From assembly GCA_021324915.1 (NCBI GenBank), contig JAJPIC010000012.1, forward strand, positions 62,001-126,000: DNA of 64,000 nucleotides, given 5' to 3'. Positions 18,629 to 27,639 of this stretch are shown piece by piece (the stretch's first letter is position 1; every line of letters starts with the position of its first letter). The notes beneath the pieces were generated by a model that worked only from the letters and a program-made list of their open reading frames with translations, was not told the DNA's origin and ran no database searches. Both the position numbers and the translations under genes were made by a program. This DNA is from Beijerinckiaceae bacterium. Its GTDB lineage: Bacteria > Pseudomonadota > Alphaproteobacteria > Rhizobiales > Beijerinckiaceae.

Positions 18629-19629
18629 TGGGGGTTAGACGGACCGATTTTTGAGTTGCGCCGTGTCAATCGCTGAAGTGATTTGGGGCTCCCAAATCCA
18701 ACCTGCGACGCAATGATCTTGGTGCCGCCGGAAAGCTCCTGAATCCGGCGCCGCGCCGCCTCGGCGCGAAGTTGGCGGACATAGGTCCCCGGCGTAATTC
18801 CCGTCTGCTGCTTGAAGAGCCGAGCGAAGTTGCGCGGGCTCATGCGAACATAAGCGGCCATATCCTCGACATTGAGGTCGCGATGAAGATTGTCGGGCAC
18901 CCATTGCTGCAAACGGCGGATCGGATCGTGGTCGGCCATCCGATAAGCGAGGGCCGTACTGAGCTGCGGCTGATCCGCTTGGCGCTGCAAAAAGACGACG
19001 AGCTCGCGCGCGATCGCCTGCGATGTGCCGTGACCGCAGTCCGCTTCGACAAGGGCTAAAGCGAGATCGATCCCAGCCGTAATGCCGGCGGAGGTGTAAA
19101 TATTCCCGTCCCGCACGAAGATTGGATCGCGTTCGACGGCAATCGCGGGAAATTGCTCGGCGAGCTGTTGCAAATATCGCCAATGGCTTGTCGCATGCCT
19201 GCCGGAGAGAAGGCCCGCATGAGCAAGATAAAAGGCGCCCGTGCAGATCGAGCCCAATCGGCGGGTGCGTGCCGATGCCTCTCTCAGCCATTGCAAAAAC
19301 ACAGGGTCGGCTTCGCCGCGGACGCCCTCCTCGCTTCCCGCGACAAGAACCGTGTCCAGCGGACCCTCAAAGTCGTAGACCGTGTGTTCGCAGGCGATCT
19401 CGAGGCCGAATTTCGTAGCGACCCGCCGCTCGCTTATCGCCGAGGCGACAATGACCTCATAGGTCCCGGGTTCGTAGACCTCCGCTCGGCAGAAAACCTC
19501 CCAAGGACCAGTTACGTCCTGCAAGGTCGCGCGCGGCGGAGCAATGATCAGAATTGCCTTCTTACTCAAGGCCCTGCTCCCCATGTATGCGAGGAGCCTA
19601 TTGTCGCGGCGCCATCCGCGCCAGGACAA
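18625..19629 (-). CDS. GlxA-family transcriptional regulator (DJ-1/PfpI domain + AraC HTH)
   Basis: GSICTGAFYLAHAGLLSGRHATSHWRY plus C-terminal AAYVRMSPRNFARLFKQQTGITPGTYVRQLRAEAARRRI; overlaps next gene by 4 nt. Confidence 0.92.
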   Translation of the reverse strand: MSWRGWRRDNRLLAYMGSRALSKKAILIIAPPRATLQDVTGPWEVFCRAEVYEPGTYEVIVASAISERRVATKFGLEIACEHTVYDFEGPLDTVLVAGSEEGVRGEADPVFLQWLREASARTRRLGSICTGAFYLAHAGLLSGRHATSHWRYLQQLAEQFPAIAVERDPIFVRDGNIYTSAGITAGIDLALALVEADCGHGTSQAIARELVVFLQRQADQPQLSTALAYRMADHDPIRRLQQWVPDNLHRDLNVEDMAAYVRMSPRNFARLFKQQTGITPGTYVRQLRAEAARRRIQELSGGTKIIASQVGFGSPKSLQRLTRRNSKIGPSNPQ

Positions 19630-19688
19630 AAACCGGACAAATCCTGCCAGTTCGCGGGGCGTGCTCGCCGCCCCGGCTATTTACTATG

Positions 19689-20441
19689 CCGGCCCCTTAC
19701 CCCCACATTGCGCTCATGCCTCAGCGCGCCGATCTCGTCCTCGTCGAACGCGGCCTTTTTGAAAGCCGCGCCAAAGCCCAAGAGGCGATTGCTGCCGGCC
19801 GCGTGCGCGCCGACGGCAGGGTTTTGCGTAAGCCTTCCGAGCCGATCGGCGCTGACGCGGAAATCGAGGCGACAGCACCCTATCCGTGGGTTTCGCGCGG
19901 CGGCGTGAAGCTAGAGGCGGCGCTCGTCGCCTTCGGCTTCGATGTGGCGGGCGCGACCTGCCTCGATGCCGGCGCTTCGACCGGCGGCTTTACCGACGTG
20001 CTCCTCACTCGCGGCGCCGTAAAGGTTTACGCTGTCGATGTGGGGCACGGGCAATTGCATCCGCGCCTCGCCGCCGATCCGCGCGTCGTCTCCTCTGAGG
20101 GACGGGACGTGCGCACACTGTTGCCGAGTGATTTTTCCGAGCCCCCGAGCTTTCTGACTTGCGACGTGAGCTTCATTTCGCTCTCGCTTGTTCTGCCGGC
20201 GATTCTTGCAGTTGCATCGCCGCGCGCCCGGCTCGTCGCCTTGATCAAGCCGCAATTCGAGGTCGGCCCCGCGCATGTCGTCAAAGGGATTGTGCAGGAC
20301 GCGGCCTTGCATCGCGATGCCTGTATTAAAATCGAACGCCTTCTGCGCGAGGCAGGTTGGCAGATCGCCGGCCTCGTCGATTCGCCGATCCGGGGCGGCG
20401 ACGGAAACCGTGAATATTTGATCGGCGCGAGCAAACTCTAA
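19689..20441 (+). CDS. tlyA: TlyA-family rRNA methyltransferase/hemolysin-like
   Basis: RADLVLVERGLFESRAKAQEAIAAGRVRADG (S4-like) and CLDAGASTGGFTDVLLTRGAVKVYAVDVGHGQLH. Start may be 19689 or 19716. Confidence 0.92.
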   Translation, partial: PAPYPHIALMPQRADLVLVERGLFESRAKAQEAIAAGRVRADGRVLRKPSEPIGADAEIEATAPYPWVSRGGVKLEAALVAFGFDVAGATCLDAGASTGGFTDVLLTRGAVKVYAVDVGHGQLHPRLAADPRVVSSEGRDVRTLLPSDFSEPPSFLTCDVSFISLSLVLPAILAVASPRARLVALIKPQFEVGPAHVVKGIVQDAALHRDACIKIERLLREAGWQIAGLVDSPIRGGDGNREYLIGASKL

Positions 20442-20444
20442 TTC

Positions 20445-21695
20445 ATGCGTGAAAAGCTTCATGTGATCCGCCTCGGCCAGCGCGGCGAAGGCATGGCAGA
20501 AGGTGCTCGCGGGCCGGTCTTTGTGCCCTATGCGCTGCCTGGCGATACGATCATCGCCGATGTCGAAGGCGAACGCGGGCGTCTCGTCGAAATCCTGGAG
20601 CCGAGCGCCGACCGGATCGCCGCCTTCTGCCCGCATTACGGAATCTGTGGCGGCTGCGCGGTTCAGGCACTGGCGCCCGGCGCTTATGCCGAATGGAAGC
20701 TCGGCCTTGTTGCCGATGCGCTGCGCCACGCAAAGCTCGAACCGAGGGTCGGAGCGCTGGTCGATGCGCATGGCGAAGGGCGCCGGCGTGCGACGTTTCA
20801 TGCGCGAACGCGAGCTAAAGAGGTACGCGTCGGCTTCATGCGGGCCCGCGCGCATGAGGTCGTTGATCTCGACTCCTGCCCGATCCTTGCGCCAGGGATG
20901 ACCGGCGCGCTTGATGCCGCGCACGCACTTGCGGAAGTGCTGGGCGGCCCGCTCGACATCTCGATCACCGCCACGCGCACGGGTCTCGATATTGACATCA
21001 AGGGCCATGGACCGCTCACGGCAGAGGAGACCGAACGGCTCCTCGCCATTGCGAAGAAACAGGATCTGGCGCGGATCTCGAACGATCGGCTTTGCGTCAT
21101 CGAGCGGCGAGCGCCGCTCCTCAAAATGGGCGAGGCGGACGTTCTTCCGCCGCCCGGCGCTTTCTTGCAGGCGACGGAAGCGGGCGAAGCGGCGCTAGCG
21201 GAAAAAGTCTGCGAGGCGCTCGCGCAGGCCAAACATATCGCCGACCTCTTTGCCGGGATCGGAACGTTTACCTTGCGGCTCGCAAAGACGGCGCGCGTTC
21301 ACGCCATAGACAATGACGTCGCGGCGCTCGCGGCACTGACCAAGGCAGCTGCGAATACAATCGGCTTGAAGCCGGTCACGAGCGAAGTCCGCGACCTCTT
21401 CCGCCGCCCGCTCGTCCGCGAGGAGCTTGCGCGCTACGACGCGGTCCTGTTCGATCCCCCGCGCGCAGGTGCGCAGGCCCAGGCGCAGGCTCTGGCTGCC
21501 TCCGACATTCCGCTTATCGTCGCGGTCTCCTGCAATCCGCAAAGCTTCGCCCGCGATGCCGCCTTGCTCGCTGCCGCAGGCTATGAGATCGAAAGCGTCA
21601 CGCCTTTCGACCAGTTCCGCCATTCCCCACATGTGGAATCCGTGGGGATTTTACGCCGCAACCCGAAAAAGCTCCGTCGTCCGCTCCTCGGCTGA
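20445..21695 (+). CDS. Class I SAM-dependent RNA methyltransferase (TrmA/RlmD family)
   Basis: CPHYGICGGCAVQAL Cys cluster, DLFAGIGTFTLRLAKTARVHAIDND, FDPPRAGAQAQ, VAVSCNPQSFARDAALL. Confidence 0.92.
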   Translation: MREKLHVIRLGQRGEGMAEGARGPVFVPYALPGDTIIADVEGERGRLVEILEPSADRIAAFCPHYGICGGCAVQALAPGAYAEWKLGLVADALRHAKLEPRVGALVDAHGEGRRRATFHARTRAKEVRVGFMRARAHEVVDLDSCPILAPGMTGALDAAHALAEVLGGPLDISITATRTGLDIDIKGHGPLTAEETERLLAIAKKQDLARISNDRLCVIERRAPLLKMGEADVLPPPGAFLQATEAGEAALAEKVCEALAQAKHIADLFAGIGTFTLRLAKTARVHAIDNDVAALAALTKAAANTIGLKPVTSEVRDLFRRPLVREELARYDAVLFDPPRAGAQAQAQALAASDIPLIVAVSCNPQSFARDAALLAAAGYEIESVTPFDQFRHSPHVESVGILRRNPKKLRRPLLG

Positions 21696-21774
21696 CCGGC
21701 GAGGCAGGAGCAGCCGGTGCAAGAATTGGGATAAAATCATCGATTGAACGCCTCACTTTGGCTTAGGATCACGT

Positions 21775-23205
21775 ATGGGCCCCAAGAACGAAGCCGTGAA
21801 ATTGGCCATCGACGTTCCCGCGCGGCTTGCCGCGATCCTGGGCCGGGAGAACGTGATCGCCGATCCCGCCGAGATGCGCTCCTATCTCATGGAGCCACGC
21901 GGTCTCTTCAAAGGCATGGCGCGCTGCATTGCCCTTCCCGCTTCGACCGAAGAAGTTGCAGCCGCCGTCGCGCTCTGCGCCGAGAGCGGGACGAAGATCG
22001 TGCCGCAAGGCGGCAATACGGGACTTGTCGGCGGGCAGACACCGTCCGAGCACGGCGATGAAATCATCCTGTCGCTGCGGCGGATGGACAAAGTCCGCGA
22101 GGTCGACCTCGCCTCGAACACGCTGACGGTCGAAGCCGGCATGACTTTGGCACGCGTACAAACCGAAGCCGAAAAAGCGGGCCGGCTCTTCCCGTTGTCT
22201 TTACCGGCCGCGACGGCCTGCACGATCGGCGGCAATCTCGCGACCAATGCGGGCGGGGCCGCGGCGATCGCCTATGGAACGGCGCGCGATCTGACGCTCG
22301 GGCTCGAAGTCGTGCTCGCCGACGGGCGCATTCTGTCCGATCTGAGCAAGCTCAAAAAGAACAATACCGGCTATGATCTGAAGGATCTTTTCATCGGCTG
22401 CGAAGGTACCCTCGGCATCATCACTGCCGCGGTCCTCAAGCTCTATCCCCGGCCGCAAGCGCTCGAGACCGCGTTCATCGGGATCGATGATCCGCAAGCC
22501 GCGCTGCGGTTTTTGGATTTCACGCGCGAGACTTTCGATTATGAGCTCAAGACGTTCGAGCTCATTCCGCGGATCGCCATGGAATTTGTGCTGAAGCACG
22601 GAAATTCGGTCCGCGAGCCCCTGCCCACGCCCGCCCCCGTTTATGTCCTGCTCGAACTCGCCGGACAGAGCGCGGATGTGCGCGAGCGGCTTTGCGCTTT
22701 TCTTCGCGTTGCCGAGGAACGCGGCATGATGCGCGCGGCGATCATTGCCGCTTTGCCCGACGAGCGCGCGCTTTTCTGGCGCATCCGCTCGCAGATCCCG
22801 GACGTCCAGGCGCAAGAAGGCGGCTCGATCAAACATGATATTTCGGTGCCGATCGCCGAAGTGCCGGCTTTTCTCGATGAGGTCGAACGCGCGGTCGGGA
22901 TGCGCGTGCCGGGCGCGCGGCTCGTCGCCTTCGGCCATCTTGGCGACGGCAATATTCATTGCAATGTCTCGCAGCCGGTCGGCGCGGACAGAGCCGCATT
23001 TCTCGCCCGCTGGGACGAAATCAACGAGATCGTCCATGCGATCGTCGCCAAACATGGCGGAGCCATCTCGGCCGAACACGGGATCGGTCAGCTGAAGCGC
23101 GCCCTTTTGCCTAAGGCGAAAGATCCGGTGGCGCTCGACGTGATGCGCGCGCTCAAGCGCACCCTCGATCCGCAAGGCATCCTCAATCCGGGGAAGGTGA
23201 TTTGA
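21775..23205 (+). CDS. FAD-binding oxidoreductase, GlcD/D-2-hydroxyglutarate dehydrogenase type
   Basis: VPQGGNTGLVGGQTP FAD-binding motif, GNLATNAGG, FGHLGDGNIHCNVSQP, SAEHGIGQLKR. Confidence 0.93.
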   Translation: MGPKNEAVKLAIDVPARLAAILGRENVIADPAEMRSYLMEPRGLFKGMARCIALPASTEEVAAAVALCAESGTKIVPQGGNTGLVGGQTPSEHGDEIILSLRRMDKVREVDLASNTLTVEAGMTLARVQTEAEKAGRLFPLSLPAATACTIGGNLATNAGGAAAIAYGTARDLTLGLEVVLADGRILSDLSKLKKNNTGYDLKDLFIGCEGTLGIITAAVLKLYPRPQALETAFIGIDDPQAALRFLDFTRETFDYELKTFELIPRIAMEFVLKHGNSVREPLPTPAPVYVLLELAGQSADVRERLCAFLRVAEERGMMRAAIIAALPDERALFWRIRSQIPDVQAQEGGSIKHDISVPIAEVPAFLDEVERAVGMRVPGARLVAFGHLGDGNIHCNVSQPVGADRAAFLARWDEINEIVHAIVAKHGGAISAEHGIGQLKRALLPKAKDPVALDVMRALKRTLDPQGILNPGKVI

Positions 23206-23246
23206 TGCTGAAGGCGCTTTTCGCGCGACCAACTCCACCCTATGAT

Positions 23247-23477
23247 ATGCGCGTGACAAAGCTGCTCGAAATAGCGATAGCGAAAATCCGCGAGCTACCG
23301 GCCGAAGATCAGGACACGGTTGCGGCAGTTGTTCTCTCCATCGCGGAAGAGTTGCCGGGCATGGATCTCGACGATCAGACGCGCGCGGCAATTCGCCAGG
23401 GACTCGAAGAGGCGCGGCGGGGCGAATTCGTGCCCGATCATGCAATCGACGCCCTCTGGAAACGACACGGATTATGA
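23247..23477 (+). CDS. Type II toxin-antitoxin antitoxin-like protein (orphan)
   Basis: MRVTKLLEIAIAKIRELPAEDQDTVAAVVLSIAEELP...ARRGEFVPDHAIDALWKRHGL; ATGA-coupled to a truncated toxin start. The ORF extends upstream to 23202. Confidence 0.65.
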   Translation: MRVTKLLEIAIAKIRELPAEDQDTVAAVVLSIAEELPGMDLDDQTRAAIRQGLEEARRGEFVPDHAIDALWKRHGL

Positions 23478-23542
23478 GAATTCGCTATACGATTCGAAAA
23501 GCGGACAGCGGTTTTCGCGCAACGATCACGTTCATGATGTAG
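23474..23542 (+). pseudogene. RelE/ParE-like toxin remnant truncated by dispersed repeat
   Basis: ATGAGAATTCGCTATACG encodes MRIRYT, a ParE-like start, then sequence runs into a repeat (reverse complement CATGAACGTGATCGTTGCGCGAAAACCGCTGTCCGCTTTTCGAATC) and a stop. Confidence 0.55.
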
Positions 23543-23563
23543 CGCCCCGAGACGCACAAGTTC

Positions 23564-24538
23564 TTACTCGTCCTTCACCGCCGCGCGCCTTAGCCGATCG
23601 TTGATTGCTTCGCCGAGCCCTATCTCCGGAATCGGCGCCACAGCGATGATCTGGGGGTGCTGCCGGTCGAGATCGCGCAAATAGCGGAAGAGATTAGCCG
23701 CGGCTTCGTTAAGATCCGCGCCGGGCGATAGATCGAGAATATTCGCCGCAATCCCAAATCGTCCGCCGAAATCGAGCCCGGCTTCACCCTCCTCCAGGTC
23801 CCTCGCTTCGAGCCGCAGCCGGGCACGCGGGGCGTAATGCGAAGCGAGCTGGCCTGGTGCGCGCGGCGTGGCCTCGGTCGCATAGGCGGCCAAGGGCCGC
23901 CCGAGCACGCTTTCAATTGCAGCGCGCGCAATGCCGCCCGGCCGCAGCAGCTGCGGTTCAGGCCCTAGGCAAGAGATGATCGTCGATTCGAGACCGACTT
24001 GTGCCCGGCCCGCATCGATGATGGCGTCGATTGCGCCCCCGAGGTCTTCGCGGACATCGGCCGCAGTCACCGGGCTGACGCGGCCCGACAGATTGGCTGA
24101 TGGTGCCGCGAGCGGCACGCCGGTCGCGGCAATGAGCATTTGGGTGATGCGATGGGCCGGCACGCGCAGCCCGACGCTGGGCAGGCCCGCGCGCGCCGAC
24201 TCGCAAATCGTCGCGCCAGCTGCAAGCGGCAGAACAAGGGTGAGCGGTCCCGGCCAGAAGGACTCGGCGAGAATCGCGGCCTCTCTGGTAAAAATCCCCT
24301 GTGCCTCGGCTGCCGCGCGGCTCTCCACGTGGGCGATCAGCGGATTGATGCGCGGCCGACCCTTCGCTGCGTAGATTTTGGCGACGGCAACATCTGACGT
24401 GGCATCCGCCCCGAGCCCATAGACGGTCTCGGTCGGAAAGGCGACAAGTCCGCCGGAGCGCAAGATATGTGCGGCTTTCCCGAGGCCCGCCGCGTCGGGC
24501 GCCAACGACAGAGTTTGGAGCTTCATGCGAGGGATCAT
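23564..24538 (-). CDS. Threonylcarbamoyl-AMP synthase (Sua5/YciO/YrdC)
   Basis: LRSGGLVAFPTETVYGLGADATSDVAVAKIYAAKGRPRINPLIAHV; C-terminal Sua5-like domain. Confidence 0.95.
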   Translation of the reverse strand: MIPRMKLQTLSLAPDAAGLGKAAHILRSGGLVAFPTETVYGLGADATSDVAVAKIYAAKGRPRINPLIAHVESRAAAEAQGIFTREAAILAESFWPGPLTLVLPLAAGATICESARAGLPSVGLRVPAHRITQMLIAATGVPLAAPSANLSGRVSPVTAADVREDLGGAIDAIIDAGRAQVGLESTIISCLGPEPQLLRPGGIARAAIESVLGRPLAAYATEATPRAPGQLASHYAPRARLRLEARDLEEGEAGLDFGGRFGIAANILDLSPGADLNEAAANLFRYLRDLDRQHPQIIAVAPIPEIGLGEAINDRLRRAAVKDE

Positions 24539-24589
24539 CCGCCGCAGAGGCGCAATTTGGCGGCACTCGTCAAGAAAATCGCGAGCGGC

Positions 24590-25192
24590 TCAGCCGACCT
24601 TGCGCAGCTTGCCGTAGATGAGCCGGTCGGCACGTTCTTGTTCGGATTCGCGCGACACGCGCGTGCCGTGATTGACAAGGTCGGTCGCCTTGAGCAGGAC
24701 TTCGCGCAGCGCCTGGCCGGCGCGGGCGCAAATCTCCATCATTGCCGCGGAGGTGCAGCCGCCCTGCAGTTTGTGCTGGCGCCTGATCGCCACAACGGCT
24801 CCGACGGCGCGCCGGTCGAGATCGGCGACCACGGCCTCGAAGTCGCGGCGGAAATTGGCGTCGAGCGCGCGATAGGCTTCGAGCGCCGAGGCGCGGCCCG
24901 GCAGGATCGATTTGGCGAAATAGTCCTGATAGCTCGTCGGGCGCCATTGCAGGATGTCGTCGATCAATTCCGGCATAGTCGGCAATTGCTCGATCATCAT
25001 CACGATCTCATTGAAGAGATTGAGATAATCGTTCGCTAGACCGGAAGCCGGATTGACGATGGCCTCCGCCCTCTTCTGGCGCTCGATATCGGCGGCAGAG
25101 CCGCTCGTCCGAGAATTTTCGGTAAGGTTGTCGCCCATAGCCGACGGCATGCTCCGTTTCGGAAACGAATTTAATGGGCCGGAGGATAACAA
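24590..25192 (-). CDS. Conserved hypothetical protein
   Basis: Coherent 200-aa ORF with strong coding character (NPASGLANDYLNLFNEIVMMIEQLPTMPELIDDILQW); start may lie internal (MPSAMGDNL). Confidence 0.7.
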   Translation of the reverse strand: MLSSGPLNSFPKRSMPSAMGDNLTENSRTSGSAADIERQKRAEAIVNPASGLANDYLNLFNEIVMMIEQLPTMPELIDDILQWRPTSYQDYFAKSILPGRASALEAYRALDANFRRDFEAVVADLDRRAVGAVVAIRRQHKLQGGCTSAAMMEICARAGQALREVLLKATDLVNHGTRVSRESEQERADRLIYGKLRKVG

Positions 25193-25302
25193 TCGGTTTC
25201 CAAATTCTTGTTTGGATTAAGGGGGCGCATGAAAACGCCGTACATGGGACCGGCCGCAATCAGGCGCGCCGGTCAAGGCTGCCGCACCGTCAAAACTTAA
25301 GC

Positions 25303-25377
<75 letters not shown>

Positions 25378-25563
25378 CGGCCGTGCGGCAGCCGAACGCT
25401 ATCTCGCATGTGGCGGGGCGATAGGCAAGTGAGGCGCAGGTCACTGAAAATCCCTGTAATCTTGGGGATTTGCAGTGCACAGCTTGTCGGGCCGTCAGCA
25501 AAGTCTTAATATTTGTTCATGAACATTTCAGAAAGCCTTCTTCCGGAAGGATCAGGAGTCGGC

Positions 25564-25722
25564 ATGGCGCCTAAAGCTGAACCGGGAAAGAAGGCGCGCG
25601 AAGACGCGCAAAAAGATGCGGCCAAGGAACGTTTGGCCAAGGCTTTGCGGGAGAACCTCCTCCGTCGCAAGGCGCAAGAACGCGGCCGGCGCGCCGCAAC
25701 GCCGGACAAATCGCGGGGCTGA
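25564..25722 (+). CDS. Small charged conserved hypothetical protein upstream of murA
   Basis: MAPKAEPGKKAREDAQKDAAKERLAKALRENLLRRKAQERGRRA; directly precedes murA. Confidence 0.65.
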   Translation: MAPKAEPGKKAREDAQKDAAKERLAKALRENLLRRKAQERGRRAATPDKSRG

Positions 25723-25739
25723 TTGCCTCAGGGGGGATA

Positions 25740-27035
25740 ATGGATCGAATCCGAATTGTAGGCGGCCAATCGCTCGAGGGGACAATCCCGATCTCGGGAG
25801 CCAAGAACGCGGCCTTGCCGCTGATGATCGCGTCTCTGCTGACGCAGGAAACGCTGACGCTTGAAAATACGCCGAGCGTCGCCGACGTCGGGATGTTGCT
25901 GCAGATCTTGAGCCATCATGGCGTCGATTACAGCGTCGATGGGCGCAGGCCGGGCGATGCGCCGCAGGCCGCCCGCACGCTCCACCTCTCGGCGCGACGT
26001 ATCGTCGATATCACCGCCCCTTATGATCTCGTCGCCAAGATGCGGGCAAGCTTCTGGGTCGTTGCGCCTCTGCTCGCCCGTATGGGCGAGGCGCGCGTCT
26101 CTCTCCCCGGCGGCTGCGCCATCGGCACGCGGCCGGTCGATCTGCTCATCATGGTGCTCGAAAAATTGGGCGCCAAGATCGATATCGAGGCGGGCTATGT
26201 CCATGCCCGCACAAAGAGCGGGCTCAAAGGCGCCGAAATCCATTTCCCCAAGGTCACCGTCGGCGGCACGCATACGGCCTTGATGGCCGCCTCGCTCGCG
26301 CAAGGCCACACGTTGATCACCAATGCGGCCTGCGAGCCGGAAGTCGCAGATCTTGCGGCCTGCCTCATCAAAATGGGCGCCAAGATCAAAGGCGCCGGCC
26401 GGCCGACAATCGAAATCGAAGGCGTCGCTTCGCTGCAAGGTGCGCACCATGCGGTGGTGCCCGACCGGATCGAGACCGGAACTTATGCAATAGCGGTCGC
26501 GATGACCGGCGGCGACGTCCTGCTCGAGCGGGCCTCGCCCGAACTTTTGCAGAATGCGCTCGACGCCCTCGCCCAAGCCGGCGCTGACATCAGCCATAGC
26601 AATGAAGGCATCCGTGTTCGCCGTAACGGCTCGGGCATCGAACCGGTCGATATCGAGACCGCGCCCTTCCCGGGCTTTCCGACCGATCTTCAGGCCCAGT
26701 TCATGGCCTTGATGACGAAGGCCAAGGGCCGCTCGCGAATCACCGAGACGATTTTCGAGAACCGCTTCATGCACGTCCAGGAGCTCGCAAGGCTCGGCGC
26801 CCGGATCAAGCTCGACGGGGACGTCGCCCATGTCGAAGGAGTCGCCGAATTGCAGGGCGCTCCGGTCATGGCCACGGACCTGCGCGCCTCTGTTTCGCTC
26901 GTCATTGCGGCGCTTGCGGCGCGGGGAGAGACCATCGTCAACCGGGTCTATCATCTCGACCGCGGCTTCGAACATCTCGAGAAGAAGCTCGGCCGTTGCG
27001 GTGCAATCGTCGAGCGGATTTCAGGAGCGGGCTAG
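25740..27035 (+). CDS. murA: UDP-N-acetylglucosamine 1-carboxyvinyltransferase
   Basis: [62 protein letters not shown]-like loop; full length. Confidence 0.97.
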   Translation: [431 protein letters not shown]

Positions 27036-27096
27036 CCGCTTGAACTCCGCGATACCGATGCACAAATGTTCGGCAACGCCGGTTTGAGGATCGCCG

Positions 27097-27552
27097 ATGC
27101 CTTGTTCTCTGCGCCTCGTCGCGCTCGACTCGGAAGACCTTGCGGTGATCTCCGCCAATCTGCAGGATTCGCTCGTGCGGATCGGCGATATGACTTATCT
27201 GCCGAGGTCCAAGCGCTTCGCGCTCGTCGCTTCCCGCTTCGATTGGGTTTCGGCGGCTGAGGGAAAGAACGAACGCTGCCGAACCGGCCTTCATTTCGAG
27301 CGCGTCCTCAAGGCGACCTGCACCGGTTTCGACCAGAAAAGCAAAGATCTTTGCCTGAGCTTGCTCAGCATCGCCTTCATGCTGAAGGACGCGCCCGCGG
27401 GACATGTTATTCTGACCTTTTCGGGAGGCGCTGCGGTACGACTCGAAGTCGAATGCCTCGAAGCACAGGTCGCCGATCTCGGCCCGCGCTGGCCGGCAAG
27501 GACCTGTCCCGAGCATAAGTTCGAGGATGCAGCGGAATCGCAGGCGAGCTAG
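27097..27552 (+). CDS. DUF2948-family protein
   Basis: LVALDSEDLAVISANLQDSLVRIGDMTYLPRSKRFALVASRFDW; located after murA as in other Rhizobiales. Confidence 0.85.
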   Translation: MPCSLRLVALDSEDLAVISANLQDSLVRIGDMTYLPRSKRFALVASRFDWVSAAEGKNERCRTGLHFERVLKATCTGFDQKSKDLCLSLLSIAFMLKDAPAGHVILTFSGGAAVRLEVECLEAQVADLGPRWPARTCPEHKFEDAAESQAS

Positions 27553-27555
27553 AGG

Positions 27556-27610
27556 ATCCGGCTCGACTGGCTGCTCAAGTATAGATGAGTATCCGGCCCG
27601 ACGTGGCTGC
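27556..27610. repeat. Imperfect ~20-bp direct repeat pair
   Basis: ATCCGGCTCGACTGGCTGC (27556-27574) and ATCCGGCCCGACGTGGCTGC (27591-27610). Confidence 0.7.
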
Positions 27611-27639
27611 GAAACGCGAATAGAGGTTTTGACGCTCGG

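Noticed and set aside
19653-19688. Upstream extension of the TlyA ORF to 19554
   Set aside because: The extension covers the divergent promoter region of the GlxA gene; the S4-like domain begins just after the Met at 19716, so a start at 19689 or 19716 is more plausible.
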